A stretch of DNA of 64,000 nt, from assembly GCA_021234155.1 (NCBI GenBank), contig JAJEKV010000005.1:18462089-18526088 (forward strand), read 5' to 3'. The notes beneath the pieces were generated by a model that searched no databases, had not been told where the DNA came from, and saw only the letters and a program-made list of their open reading frames with translations. Both the position numbers and the translations under genes were made by a program. The DNA is from Isoetes taiwanensis. Taxonomy: Eukaryota > Streptophyta > Lycopodiopsida > Isoetales > Isoetaceae. The first letter of the stretch is position 1. Each line of letters starts with the position of its first letter. Positions 43,190-55,187 of this stretch are shown here, in pieces.

Positions 43190-46072
43190 CGCCATTCAGG
43201 ATAAAGATTCCAAAGGCGCCCACGGATGACAGTGCGCAACCTTCGACGTCTTCTACTCCTTCCTCGTCCACTAGACCAGCACCTACCAGCCACTTATTGA
43301 CCTGGAGAACTGATCCCCAAATGCCAGAAGATTTGAAGTTTAATCCAGATGAAGAAAAGAAACTGGCTCAGGAGACAGCATCCAAACTCGAGGAGTTCAA
43401 AAGATATTATCTAATGGGTGTAAACTGGTTCCAAAGAGTCAGCATTTTCGATTGCGAACCAGCTCCCGCTAATATGACACATAGAGTCCGGTCAAATGAC
43501 CATGTACGTATTAATCGATAAAAAGCTTCAAGAAAACCCACGAGAAGTTCTTACACCGGCCGATCTCGTTCCATTTGATCCTTTAACAAGGTCTGTTACA
43601 TCATATTTATTTCTTTCTTCTCATATTGGTTACATATATAAATATGCTCGAGCGGATCGCGGTCGCGATCTTCGTGAACAATTTCTTGGACTAACTAGTG
43701 TATCTCGGTCACATGCAGGAAATTAGTCACTTGGTCGAGCCCAAAAGAATTGGCAAACAAAAATTTTTATATTATTATTTACGGTAATCCAAGCATTTTT
43801 CTTTTGCACAGTTTTTATATACATACGCGTGGGCAATGTCGAGCAAAGGTTGGAATTTGCGAAAAGCATATGTAAAAAAGAAGAAGTCATGTATTAAATG
43901 GTAACCTCTCCAACAAAGAATACATTGATTTCCATACAAAGGGCAACGACGCGTCTTAGCAGAATCTGAGATACAAAGAACCACTGATTGAAAAGCTCCA
44001 ACAACTAAGAAACCAGCACAAGGCATTCGGATGTCCTCCACAAGGGCCAACAGGAACTGCAGTGACATCCACCTGGAAGGTATGTTATTCGTTTCTTTGC
44101 TCAGGAAAATCGCCGTCGCGATCCTAACCAGCACTTCTGTGCAGGATTTTGTGGAGGTGGCTACCACAACTCTGAAGGTTAAGGAACTGAAGGATGAGAA
44201 GCAGTTCCTATTTATGCAAGAATCTGCCTGGTCTAAACTCGTAGAAGTTGTCAACAATTGGGCAAGCCGAAAGCTCACTGATGATCAGGGGGAATTACCA
44301 GATAAACCTTCAAAAGAATTCTTCAACAAGACATTCCTGAGAAACCTACGAGGAATGAACAATGCTGAGGTAAGCCAGTTGATGGACGAAATCTTACAGG
44401 GCAAGGTTTTCTTGAAAGTGCTGGCAGGGTATACTGGGACGTTTTAATTGCAGTCAGAGGGCTCTAGACATCAGAACACTTTCACTCATGCATCGTGAAG
44501 TGTTATCATACGCCAATTCTATCTCAGAGAAGATGTACAATAATTTTGAAGAGTTGGCTTCATGTTTTCCAGAGCTGTCTGAGCAACGTCTCCTGGATAT
44601 TGCAGACACAGATTTCGAATACGTCAAAGCAAACTATAATAAAGAGGCAGTTCAAGGTAATCTGCCTGCAGTTTTTTTGGAAGCTATTTTTGCTATAATG
44701 AGGCCCGGAAAATGAAAGAGAAGCAAAACATCGTGCATCACGTAACAAAAAGTGGCATCCTTGTGTCTGCATCGGTGTCAGAAAATGCCAGTTTGATTTT
44801 TGTAGACATGCGTAGTTTTTCCACCCTGTGGGATGTGAAAAAATACACAGATTTTTTTAGCAGAATGACACATGCAAAAGTGTACCATATTGTCATGTTT
44901 CTCGATCGGTACATTTGCCAAACCTGCTTTTTAGTCTTAGCGGATACAAAGGTAGCTCCCATGTTTCCCTATGGGCTTATGAAGAGAAAGGATGGGAGAG
45001 CAAAAAAAATATAAAAGAATTCCAGTATTATGTCAGCCATGTGACAATAAACAGGGAGGAGGACGTTCGGTGTCTTTGCCCGTTAAACCCAACTTGAGTC
45101 GTGGATCGACTCAAGTCACTAAAGCACCACAAAGCACTCCTCTTCCAAAATATCCGATGGCTGGCGGACGAAGATGTAGATGCAAAAACAAAAAGAAAGT
45201 ATTTGGAGTTCTTTACAGGTAAACCCAAATTCTCATGGGCAGCTATGGAAGGCGACTTCGTCCTCAAGAGCCAGGCAAAAACCTCTTATGTCTATTATAT
45301 AGTGAAGGAGCTGGTACCATTAGAAGGTTGCGTTTTGGATTTCTTCTCAGGCGGAAGTGCCTCAAGGGTAGCGTTGATGCAAGGAAAACGGAGTGTTGCT
45401 TTTGAGTTTGACGACAAGGTATGCCGTTTCCTTAGATCTTTCTTCGAGATTCTAGAGAAAATGGCAAGGCCTGACATGGAAGAGGAAGGTGAAGAGCAAG
45501 ATGAGCAACGTGAAGAACAAGGTTCCGACAAGCCTGATATTAATATAACACAGGGAACGGATCTCAGCAACATGGATCAGATACTAGAAGGCCTGGATCA
45601 GAAAAGCTTCGAAGAAAGGATCAAGGAGACCCGGGAACTGATAGAGCAGACTGAGAAGGCACAGGCAAAACTTGATCCAACTTTCGAGAAGCTTGAAGCC
45701 CTGAACAAGAACTTCGACACCATAATGCCACTGCTATCCAAGCAACTGGACAAGCCCCTTCCTAATTTTGAGTATGTGGGAACTTCTGAAGCCGCCTCCG
45801 GAAGTGGGAGAACCTCCCCCCACCCTTCACCCAAAAGGCAGAAGCTGGTACCCTCTAATGAATATTCTGAGCAATTGCAGGACGAATTGTTTAATAGCCA
45901 AGATATGTCAGAGCGTGTTCAGAACGCAGCACGGGCAATGGATGTTGACATCCCAGACACAACTGGATATACAGAAATGGACCTGTCACAGACCATTGCT
46001 ATTGGAAAGGAGCATATTGCAAGAATAGCTGCTCAACATGGTATTGATCCAGAGACTGTATTTGAGACTTAG
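43190..46072 (+). pseudogene. ParB/Srx-like plus methyltransferase-like protein of transposon copy 2
   Basis: Homologue of 6213-8881 with the same introns: exon a ending 43590, exon b 43719-44079, exon c 44145-46072. Exon a here has a longer N-terminus (IPKAPTDDSAQPSTSS, Ser/Pro/Thr-rich, then LKFNPDEEKKLAQETASKLE) that copy 1 lost. Exon b is badly decayed and the GNHK motif is corrupted. Exon c keeps ASLIFVDMRSFSTLW at the motif IV position (no DPPY), VLDFFSGGSASRVALMQGKR as motif I followed by VAFEFDDK, and the coiled coil. The last 323 codons (45101-46072) are intact, including the Trp codon that is a stop in copy 1. Frameshifts near 43505, 44448 and 44700 and stops in exon b make it non-functional. 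Confidence 0.75.
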
Positions 46073-46572
46073 TGATGTAGCTTCGCCTTTGTGCTGAGCA
46101 TTTTGTAAAAAGTTTTTGTTATAACATTTTCACCTGTTTTCATGTTCAATACGAGTTATGCTTTTTGAGTTCAGTATGTGTTATACTTTTGTTCACTATG
46201 CTTTTGAGTTATCTCAACTTTGAATTGGATAAACAAAGTAGTCTGAGAGATCGCGGTCGCGATTCTGTACACCAGTTATACAACCCCCAGATGGTAATTT
46301 GACCACGATGCACACAATGTGCTTCCTGTATTCTGCCTTCACTTGTTCTCGCAAGAATCGCAATGGCGATCCTTACGACCACTCGTGATGATGCTCAAAC
46401 CCCTCCGTTACTGTCATGACAGTTTTGGGCTACATGCCTGGTGTCAAATTATGGCGCGTGTTATTTTTTCAAGCTGAACTTAGGATTATTGAGGCTTTGT
46501 TTTGGTAGAGAGGTATCATTTCTTACCATCCCCGGGGTGACCACAACCTATTTCGTTGTCAAACGAGAAAAC

Positions 46573-46603
46573 GAAATTTCTCTAATTAATGAAACCATGC
46601 TTA
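46573..46603. repeat. right terminal inverted repeat of transposon copy 2
   Basis: The inverted complement reads TAAGCATGGTTTCATTAATT then AGAGAAATTT; it pairs with the left end AAAGCATGATTTCATTAATT at 42483-42502. Confidence 0.92.
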
Positions 46604-46605
46604 TA

Positions 46606-47490
46606 ATCCAGGCGCAGCTGGGGCACCTGGGGTGTTGAGGCAATGGATGCATTGGGAGCATGCCAATGTATATGCACGAACAGGAGCTGGTGGTCTGAGT
46701 CCACTTCCTCGTCCCGAGTGTTTGTTCCCAATGGAAAAATGGGTAACCAGGTGCAGATCCTGTTCCTCTACTAGCAAGTAGTCCACCACACTAGAGCCGC
46801 CCCCTTGGTTCTCCTGTCTACAAGTGCAGCGGCTGGAAGACGACCATTGTGCTAACCCATTACAAATAACCAAATCAAAGACACTATCCAGCAACAACAA
46901 CTACCCGCCATAGCGTGAAATATGGTTGTCATCTGATATCCTTGACCAAGCCACCTCTGCGGGGTTCAATTGCAAAACATCCTCTACCAGGGGCTCATAT
47001 TTCGGGATATGCTCGGCTCCTGTGCGGGCATTAAAGTCTCCAAGCAGCATGACATTGCCTAACTGTTTGTCCTGCTGTATATCGTCATATAGATCGACAT
47101 AGGGTTCCAATCTATCCACACCCGAATGAGTGTTATAAAAGTTGCTCTCGGCATGTGGAAAGTAGCATGCTGCTACGAAGAGGATGCTGCCACTGTCATG
47201 CTGCACGCGCACCCACAAGTAGCGATTCTACCTGTTTGTTTTGTGTAGCGAGATTGACTGCACCAAGGTTGCACCATAGCAGCAGGCAACCCCCCATGCC
47301 CTCGCTTGCCTGTGCACTCATTGAACACCGAGAAATGCAGATAGCCTGGGAGGTCCAGTAGCCTGTGCCCTGCATGTTCCCATGTTTCCATGAGGAAGAT
47401 GAGATCCATATCTGGTGCAATAGAGTTGAGACTCTCCCCTTTCTGCCAATGAAAGCCCTGACAGTTCCAAGATACTATACATAGGCACAA
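46606..47490 (-). pseudogene. LINE B endonuclease (EEP) domain
   Basis: Starts CIVSWNCQGFHWQKGESLNS at 47485, then LIFLMETWEHAGHRLL (catalytic Glu), GHGGLPAAMVQPW, LFVAACYFPHAESNF, LLGDFNARTGAEH (catalytic GDFN) and DLVICNGLAQW, VVDYLLVEEQDLHLV. Two frame changes break it. It is the most complete endonuclease of this LINE family in the window. Confidence 0.82.
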
Positions 47491-47520
47491 TTCTTATTTG
47501 TTGGCATTTGATGTAGAAGC

Positions 47521-49160
47521 AGCAGAAATACCTATGTTAAAATAGGATTGGAAAAGTCCTTAGAGGTTATAAATGCAATTGTTCGGATATCTCATGAGGC
47601 ATAACACATACTTGCAAAAGCATACAGGGAGTTCGTAGCAAATATATATAAATGCTAAGAACCTGTTAATAACTAAAAATATGCTTGGAAAAAAAGTGTA
47701 GTTATTTCTCGAGTGTTGCAGCATGCAAACTTGCAGAAGGAGTAATTATGCTTTATTGTGTAGTATTTGTTTTTTATCTTCTTCTCTTTTAGCACATCAG
47801 CCCTATCGAGCCTACACCTTTTTTGCAATTCTAACCTATCCACGTAACACCTCCACATCATCAAAAAACTGATGTGGCATTAGATTTCATCGTTAGATTT
47901 CTATTTTACAAGATCTAGGGCCAAGAAAAAAAGAAAAAAAAAAAGAAAAAAAAAATCTTTTAAATCTTTTTCAAACAGAGTTTTACCTTTTCATGAACTT
48001 TTGCAAAGAACACTTCTAGGTACAATTGGCAACCCTAAGTTAATCCAGGTGCATCTTAACTTAGGCCTTAATATGGTTACAATATCTACAAAAGATTCTC
48101 ATACTTCAAAAATGTCTGCCAAAACCATATATTTCATATCCTAAAAAATTCAGCCAAATTTTATTTGATAACTAGAAAAGAGGCCGCCCTAACGGGCGAC
48201 CTCCTTTTTCTTGCACTAATTCTTTCTTTTGCAAAGTCCAACTGCAAGTTAGAGTGCAAATTTAACATCTATTATGCACAATGGACTTATAGTTGCAATG
48301 ACATCCAGCATGCTTAAGCCTAAATATATCAAATCAGAATAATCTCGAAGATCTATGCCAAAGTTGCAATAATTAACCCTTGGGACGTCGTTGCTATATA
48401 TGTTGGAGACATGTAGATGAAAACCATGATTATGTGTGTACTAATTCGTCACATATTACTTAGAACTATGTTGAGAACATAGTTTTCCGTAATTCCGTTT
48501 GTGAGAGATCCAATGAACTGCATTGTTGACTCATTTGCACTATAAGCGATAGGGGGGTCTCTTACATTCGTGGGAACTTCTATGCAGCCTTGGTGTCACC
48601 ATAAGTTGCTTCGGTGATGTAAATGTTAAGAGTTATTAAACTATTAAGTGAAGGTAGTATAATATGTGCATTCCATTATCATATCATGTTCATGATACCT
48701 CTTAATAGCCACAATGGATGAGCGCATTTCTTTTTATTCTAGAGCCTTGTTTATGGATGGCGATCAACCAATATTTACCTGGACCATTATTTAAAATTTG
48801 GTTTGTAAATGTTTCTTTTAGACATGTCTGATCATTCAGAGACAACCTAATTGCGAAAATGAATGATGTTATTGCAAAGCTTGAACATCCAACTGACAAA
48901 TAAGTTTATAAGTCCCTAGCCACAGTGAAAATTTCAATTGCATCCAACGGTTTAAATTATTATGTTGAGGCATTGCTCAAAATACGAGGCTGAAGCTCCT
49001 CTGAATTAGAAGTTTAGGTTCTAGGTACTAACAAATAGATTCTCAAAGTGGAACCTTAATTCTATCGTTACAGATCAAAAAGCAGTCCAGGTAAAAAGAG
49101 CTAAGCTTAAGAAAGCAAACCTGAATGACAAAGAGAATCTGAATGACAAAGAGAATGCAT
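47521..49160. other. unassigned intergenic, with A-rich tract and hairpin
   Basis: A purine-rich low-complexity tract lies at 47925-47955. A compact GC-rich hairpin, GAGGCCGCCC, TAA, CGGGCGACCTC, is at 48180-48203 in AT-rich surroundings. No gene is recognised. Confidence 0.5.
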
Positions 49161-49165
49161 GCACC

Positions 49166-49752
49166 TTGTATAATTCAGAGGCGAAGTCTGAGGAACATTT
49201 CATCTTTAGCTGCCATAAGAAAATAGAGCTCATAAGGCAATGCAGACCCTTTCCCAGCATCCAAAGAAGCTCTAATTCTAGAAGAGCACCTCAGGGCCAT
49301 ACCTTCAGCCAGAAATTGGGTACAAAATATTTTTTGGTCCTATCAACAAAATGGCTGGAATCCTGGCCGTCTGGTGCACAGTCTTGGCAGATGGGTAGAA
49401 GAAAGCAAAACTGGCCTTGATATTTTCTGTGTGTTTATCTTAAAATCTCACCAAAACAAAGCTCAGGCTTTGATCTCCATGCTGGTAAGCAGGACCTGGC
49501 ACTGACTGGATTGAGAAAGACTGGATTAACAAAGACGTGGCGAAGGGGGTTCCTGTGCTTCCGGATTCCAACAAACTTGAAGCTGGATTATTTGACCTAG
49601 ATTGCAATCCCTATGAAATACCTTCTCAAATTGAAGCCATAAATCTCATGTGTGGCCATTGTTTTCATCACGGAATTCCTGTTCATCATGAACCTGTAAG
49701 AAAACTGACCAACGTTTTTGCCACAGAAAGCAAGTATGTCTGCCGGAACTGA
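49166..49752 (+). other. coding-like fragments of unknown family
   Basis: In one frame about 49235-49420 reads ILEEHLRAIPSARNWVQNIF and NGWNPGRLVHSLGRWVEESK; another open stretch at 49537-49752 reads PDSNKLEAGLFDLDCNPYEI and LMCGHCFHHGIPVHHEP. Composition looks protein-like, but I do not recognise a family and no splice structure is secure. It could be exons of a host gene or transposon debris. Confidence 0.3.
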
Positions 49753-50268
49753 AAGCACTATCATGGCTTGGAAAATATGAAGAGGAAGATGTCTGCCCGA
49801 ATGAGGGGCGCTTTAACCAATAGTCTAGAGCACGCATCAAATATGGCAGTTAGATGCTGCAAAATCTATTGATGGGGCTATAAAATAATGACTGAAACCT
49901 TGTTTAGTCAGGGATCCTATCTTAAGCCGAGAAGGCACATTGATGTCAGGTCACAGAGTCTTGCCTTTGATGCTGTGCCCCAGCATGGCCTCGCGCACAT
50001 GTAAACATGCCTCCATCCCGTACAGCATGAGCATAATTGAACTCAGTATATCTAGTCCAGCATAATGTAACAGAGTACCAGGATAAGGGGTTCATAATAT
50101 ATGCATCACACTCTCTTGAGTGTAGAATATACTGAAATGAGATCAGAGAATCAATTTATACGATGCTTATATTAGCATGTATGTACCATCAGGATATTTG
50201 CAAACTTTACAGCCCATCCATAGCTGTTACCATTGCAGCAATCAACAAATATGGTCAAATACCTTGAT

Positions 50269-50480
50269 GGTTTTAATTTTGCAGTGATAAATTCTGAGAT
50301 GTGCACTGACAGTTCTTGTGCACTACAACCTTTTGGGTCTCACGAAGCTCGATTGAATATTATTATTATTATATGGTTTTAATTTTGCAGTGATAAATTC
50401 TGAGATGTGCACTGACAGTTCTTGTGCACTACAACCTTTTGGGTCTCACGAAGCTCGATTGAATATTATTATTATTATAT
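50269..50480. repeat. perfect 106-bp tandem duplication
   Basis: Two units (50269-50374 and 50375-50480), each from GGTTTTAATTTTGCAGTG to a short ATT microsatellite (ATTATTATTATTATAT). The units appear identical, so the duplication is recent. Confidence 0.9.
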
Positions 50481-52556
50481 AATGTCAATCATGCCAATTT
50501 CATTTGTTCGTGTTACCAAGAGCTAGAATGTCCCAATTTCTCTAATCTTAAGTCAAGTCTCTTGCAATAGTGCGCATTATATTTATGAATTTGCATGGAG
50601 TGTAATGGTACTTGCAATGGGTTTTTAAGAGAACAAAAGATTGTGCTATTTATATGGGTAGAATAGACTGATAATTAGTTATCAGTACTCCTCCAGTACT
50701 AATACTCCTCCAATAATGATAATTAAAAAACTAGACTCTCACTTTACACAAGAGAGTCCGATAAGGAATGTTTTCAAACTATTTTCAAATTTATAAGAGA
50801 ACACAAGACTAGAGAGAAGAAATGAGAATGTTATGTTCAATTTGGAAAAGATCTTTATCTACTCTTATATAAATCATTTCGATTCCCTCGATTTCTTAGA
50901 TTCCTGCGTGGGGCGGGAAAAATAACTGGAAAATTCTCCGCTTTTGACAGTGAAGCATTGCCTTATCTATCCGGCGCCATAGCCTCTGCTATGAAGGTCC
51001 ACCGATATAGCCTCTACTATCTCGCCCTTACAGGCAGTAATACGGCCAGGCCAAGTCCCCAAGTCGTGCAACAGCGGCGGCCCTGAAGTTGGAAATCAGA
51101 AAGGTTAAAAAAAATCTCCATGGAAATCACGTTCCAAGTTTTTTGGTCCGGTTCTGCTTCTTCTGTTCTAATGGGTTCTTCTCTTCTACTTTGCAAGTCC
51201 GGAGCTATTGGGTTCTGATTCTGCAAGCCTAAAGGGATTGGAGCTTTATAGGATCCGTAGATTTATGTTCGACAATGTGGCATCCCTTTTCAAAAGCACA
51301 ACCCTAATTGCAAAGAACATGGTTTCGAGCCTGAGGGTGTTCAAAGCAGTGGTACTCCACAAATTAGAGATAAGACGAGGGAAAATCTCCAGCAAAGATT
51401 AGCAATTGCACTCTATTATTGTTGTTATATGGCATCTTGTAGCGTGTTTTGTCCAAGAAAAGGGATCCTATATCTCCCTTGGGTTTTTTGATGTTGTCCA
51501 AATGCCTAAATTTGAGTCTTTCTATTTATTTTATGCAGAATTTGTTATATAAACATGTAAGATTGGTAGGGATAGCGTCAGGTTGGTGATTCATTTCTCA
51601 CTAGGCATGTTTCTCCATTTTGCAGAGCCTATACTTATAAGGTGCATTTATCGTCTTGCAGATGCACACATTCTCATCATGTTGTCTATTTCTTCCAAGT
51701 AATTTTTCTCATCTGAAGAAACTAATTAAGAAGAATTGATTACTGCCACCGTATGGATTTATGGTTGCCCAAGATTGTTCTAATAAGTATGGCTTGTGTC
51801 TTTTCTCACTTAGTGCTTCATCTGTCGTCTGATGCTAGTCTTCTTCATTTGGTCCTATTCAGTATATAATCAGTTAACATAGGAAACAATTTATTCACAT
51901 GAAATTAGTATAGCATCTCATGCGTACCTTCTTTCTCATGTTGAAATAAGGCTACTTAGAAGAAAATCCTTACATGATGTTGTAACCAAAACAAAAAATC
52001 ATGATTGTTAGGACACACTACTCCATTGCAGGAGGTTAAAAGCTCTATATATATAACAAAGTGATGTTCCATGTTCATATGCATTTAGACCACCGATTTG
52101 ATTTCAGAGACATATATATTGAAAGTTGGAGAGGAGTATTGTTTTAGCTTTAGAATATGAAAAGAAAACTTAGGGTGAGATTCCACACAACAGAAGGCAA
52201 TTAACTTAAACTTTGCCATTAATGCTGGAACTTCCAACTCCCAGCCCTCATCTCCCGGTAGTTAGAGCATCATTTTTGGCAATTATACACTAAACTGAGC
52301 CTAATGCCAAACCAAAATTGCCGCTCTTAATTGCCACTAATGGAATCTGAGCTCCTTCGACATTTTGCAAGATGGCTCTTCCCGATTTGTGGACGTAAAC
52401 TGCCACACCAAGAACTACCGTAGTGGAATCTCGCCCTTAATATCTATGCAAAGATATTACTTGCTTATCTGGACCTGCTCATTTGCATGCAAAATTCTTT
52501 GCTTTGGGTTAAACGTCCAATGTTATGTTACAAAAAGTTGATTCCATTCATTGCAG
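50481..52556. other. unassigned intergenic
   Basis: AT-rich sequence with a slightly GC-richer patch at 50890-51400 that could be a promoter and first exon (open frame 51208-51402), but no family resemblance supports it. Confidence 0.35.
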
Positions 52557-52650
52557 AGAGTTAGATCTTCAAGAATATGATGCAATTTCTCATATGTATG
52601 AGAAAGATGGAGAATCCATTCTTAAGATACAAGAATTGAAAGCTAGGCAG
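52557..52650 (+). other. exon-like segment, unknown gene
   Basis: 94 bp flanked by an acceptor (CATTGCAG) and donor (GTAAAT). It encodes ELDLQEYDAISHMYEKDGES then ILKIQELKARQ, a helical, charged stretch. Further protein-like pieces follow at about 53028-53130 (LIYDYEKLPTKIAEHM) and 53440-53530 (EEHAWQEKNRKELEALTEHL). Together they suggest remains of a multi-exon host gene that I cannot name. Confidence 0.35.
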
Positions 52651-55187
52651 GTAAATAGGCAATGTTTATCATAGTTTGCATTTGATGCTATACCAGATGA
52701 TTAGCTTAGATTCTGGGTAAACGCACGTAGCTGGGGGGCATTTTTGCGAAATCCAAGCATAGCACCAGCACCCCCCTAATGAATCTTTTTTTATTTTTAT
52801 CTTTTTTTTTTAGAAGTCCGTTTGGGCTGAAATTTTATATTCTAAGGCGAAGCATAAATGCGTGTTAGAGAAAAATATCAAAAAAATAAAATAAAATATT
52901 TTTTCAAAATACAAAGAAAATAGTTTTTAAAGCATAGCACAAGCACCATGTGTCGCCGACATAAAAAGTGTCCCCCACCATTGTGCTTAGACCCTTCTAT
53001 AGTTTCTCGTTAGAACATTTCTTTTGGGAGCTGATTTATGACTATGAGAAACTACCAACGAAGATTGCAGAGCATATGCTGCTCCATCCTATGCTTGCGG
53101 AAGGTGATTTTGTGTTCATCAAAAGAGTCATGACTTGATGTAATAACTTAATTTATGTTGCATAAGCTACTTTCTAGATACAAATTGTATAGACTTTTTT
53201 TTTCACCAGAACTCTATGAAAAGCCACATTTACTGTCTTATGTATTTTTATTCAATTTGTTTCACTGTTCAAGTTCAGTGCATGAATTAAGTTACTAGAT
53301 AAGGAGACTATACTTTGATTCTGTGTGGTTCCTTTTGCAAAGGAGCCATACTAGTGAGTTATAGTTGTATTGCAAAACATTTTTGCTCCTATATCATCCA
53401 TCCATTCCTTTGACTGTTCCTAGGGAATTAGCTTATCAAGGTGGAAGAGCATGCATGGCAAGAGAAAAATAGAAAAGAATTAGAAGCACTTACTGAGCAT
53501 TTATTTGTCGATGGGCAGCAAGTGAGCCAAATGATCCAAGCTTATCCATTCTTATTGTGATCCTTCTGCTTAACAAAAAGAAAGACGTAGCGATCCTCGT
53601 TTGTGGGGTATGCTTGTACAAGTTTTTGTATACAGTATATTCAGATTTGCAAAATACTATAAGGTTTAAGGTAATGTACTAAATGGTGTTGATTTTATAC
53701 GTATACCATAAGATTTTAGGGACCTCTCGCTGCCCTAAGTCAAACCCCATATGAATATACACCCAAACCAAAGGGGGTTTCATGGGGGTTTTAATTTAAA
53801 AGTGTTAGGTCTAATGGTTCGTGTTAACTTAAAAAAATTTTGGCCCCTTCGGGGCCTTGAGAATTATATAGGGATTGATGAACAAAGTAGAGAACGTTTG
53901 TAAGGTTATGTTGTCGATGTTGTCAGGCTATGGTTTGCTCCTAAAAAATTCACCCGTGCGGGGCCAAAGTGGGCATTCAAACAAGAAAAGAGATATAGCA
54001 AGTGAAAAGAATTATGGTGTTGCACCACATACTCATGCTATAGGAAGCCTTCTAGAATATGCCAAAGAGTTAAAGAACTACTTGTTTCTTTCCATCTCAA
54101 AACATCTTTTGCAATCAAATTCATGCCCACATCCTTGAAATAACGATTAGAAATAATGTTAATTGTAATGTGCATCTAATGCAGTGCTATATTCCACATG
54201 CCATGGTGCTATATTCTACATGTTTTGGATCAGTGCTATATGTTGAACATGTACACGATGCACTATGCTGCAGCATCATGCTTTTCCCACAAATGGATCA
54301 TGTGAAGTATAGAAGTATATTAGTTTAACACTTTACTTGGAGCATATTCTTTCTTTGATCTCTGAATATGTATTTTTGAATTCTTTACAAATGTGCTTCA
54401 AAGAGCTTAGAAATTAAATAATTAATTGAGGCCAATTACCAGTTCTAGCATTTTGAAATCTCCGAAGAGATGAATTTGCTTCATTTTTCTTCAAAAATTG
54501 TTCAAAGAATAAAACAATAAGAATTCCAAGGTTCTTATGCACATCCGTCTACCTTATGGGCTCGAACTCATGGCAACAACATGGATTCATATTACCAAAG
54601 GCTACAACAACAGAAATATTGCAAAGTAGAATGCATATTATGCAAACATTCAGGCATTCATTGCTCATATGTATTTTTGAATATATATGTCCATATGCCT
54701 TGACGGCATTGCTCATATATATTTTCAAATACATAAATCCACATGTCTTGATGTCTAATTATCTATGTGATCTTTATACCTATATTCATTTTTTCAATTT
54801 AAGAGCAGAACCTTTTCGATTCACATCAATCAAATGAACACATCTCCATGGTTTCACCATGACTTCTAGATACCTACAAACGACTCCACAAATTTGAAGC
54901 CTATATGATACCATTTTATTAAGACAACAAGGAAGAAAGACAAATCAGCCATGCAAATTTAGCTCAAGAATTTGTCAAATGTTAGACATTAATAGCAAAT
55001 GTTAGACATTAATAGCGATTCCCTGATGCACAGTTTTAGAACCAAATCAATGTTCCGCGCGATAAATTTCTTGTACATACAAACAAACAAGCGACAAACT
55101 TGTCTTCAATAATGATGACCAAAGGGTGCTTGAATGAAAAAACCTTACGAGGATGCATAAGGGAAAACCCAAGAGCTCAAAATGTCA
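52651..55187. other. unassigned intergenic with small repeats
   Basis: Contains a perfect GGCCCC-TTC-GGGGCC hairpin at 53843-53857 and a 20-bp tandem repeat (AATGTTAGACATTAATAGC) at about 54975-55015. No recognised gene apart from the exon-like pieces noted above. Confidence 0.4.

Larger units (their letters stand above)
42481..46605 (+). mobile_element. TIR DNA transposon, copy 2 (inside LINE relic B)
   Basis: The element is 42483-46603 (4,121 bp), flanked by TA (or TAA). Its left end is identical over at least 40 bp to the inverted right end of copy 1, and its right end (TAAGCATGGTTTCATTAATT inverted) matches copy 1's left end. Removing it restores LINE sequence that aligns with relic A: QLRLDY then RAGTYAQM versus KHARAYARM. 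It lacks the DUF7869-type gene and the extra small-gene copies of copy 1: only about 130 bp separate the small gene from the ParB-methyltransferase gene. It may be a non-autonomous derivative, or copy 1 may have gained the extra parts. Confidence 0.92.
39929..47520 (-). mobile_element. LINE relic B, nearly full length, split by transposon copy 2
   Basis: On the minus strand: endonuclease (47490-46900), linker, then after removing the 42483-46603 insertion the reverse transcriptase (42367-41100), a C-terminal part and a Cys/His zinc-binding tail (40514-40113). The 3' end is an (ATTCT)n tail (AGAAT repeats at 39929-39951 on the plus strand) rather than poly(A). Frames are broken in several places. 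Relic A at 2119-4250 is the same family. Confidence 0.85.

Noticed and set aside
42483-46603. Endogenous giant virus or bacterial transfer as source of the ParB-methyltransferase segment
   Set aside because: TIRs, clean empty sites and plant-type introns show a transposon; no viral core genes or bacterial neighbours are present. The ultimate origin of the domains remains open.
48180-48203. GC-rich hairpin as a small RNA gene
   Set aside because: Stem of only about 10 bp; no promoter or further structure.
53843-53857. GGCCCC-TTC-GGGGCC hairpin as a bacterial-type terminator or inserted bacterial DNA
   Set aside because: Single short palindrome with AT-rich plant-like flanks, no T-tract or bacterial gene nearby.
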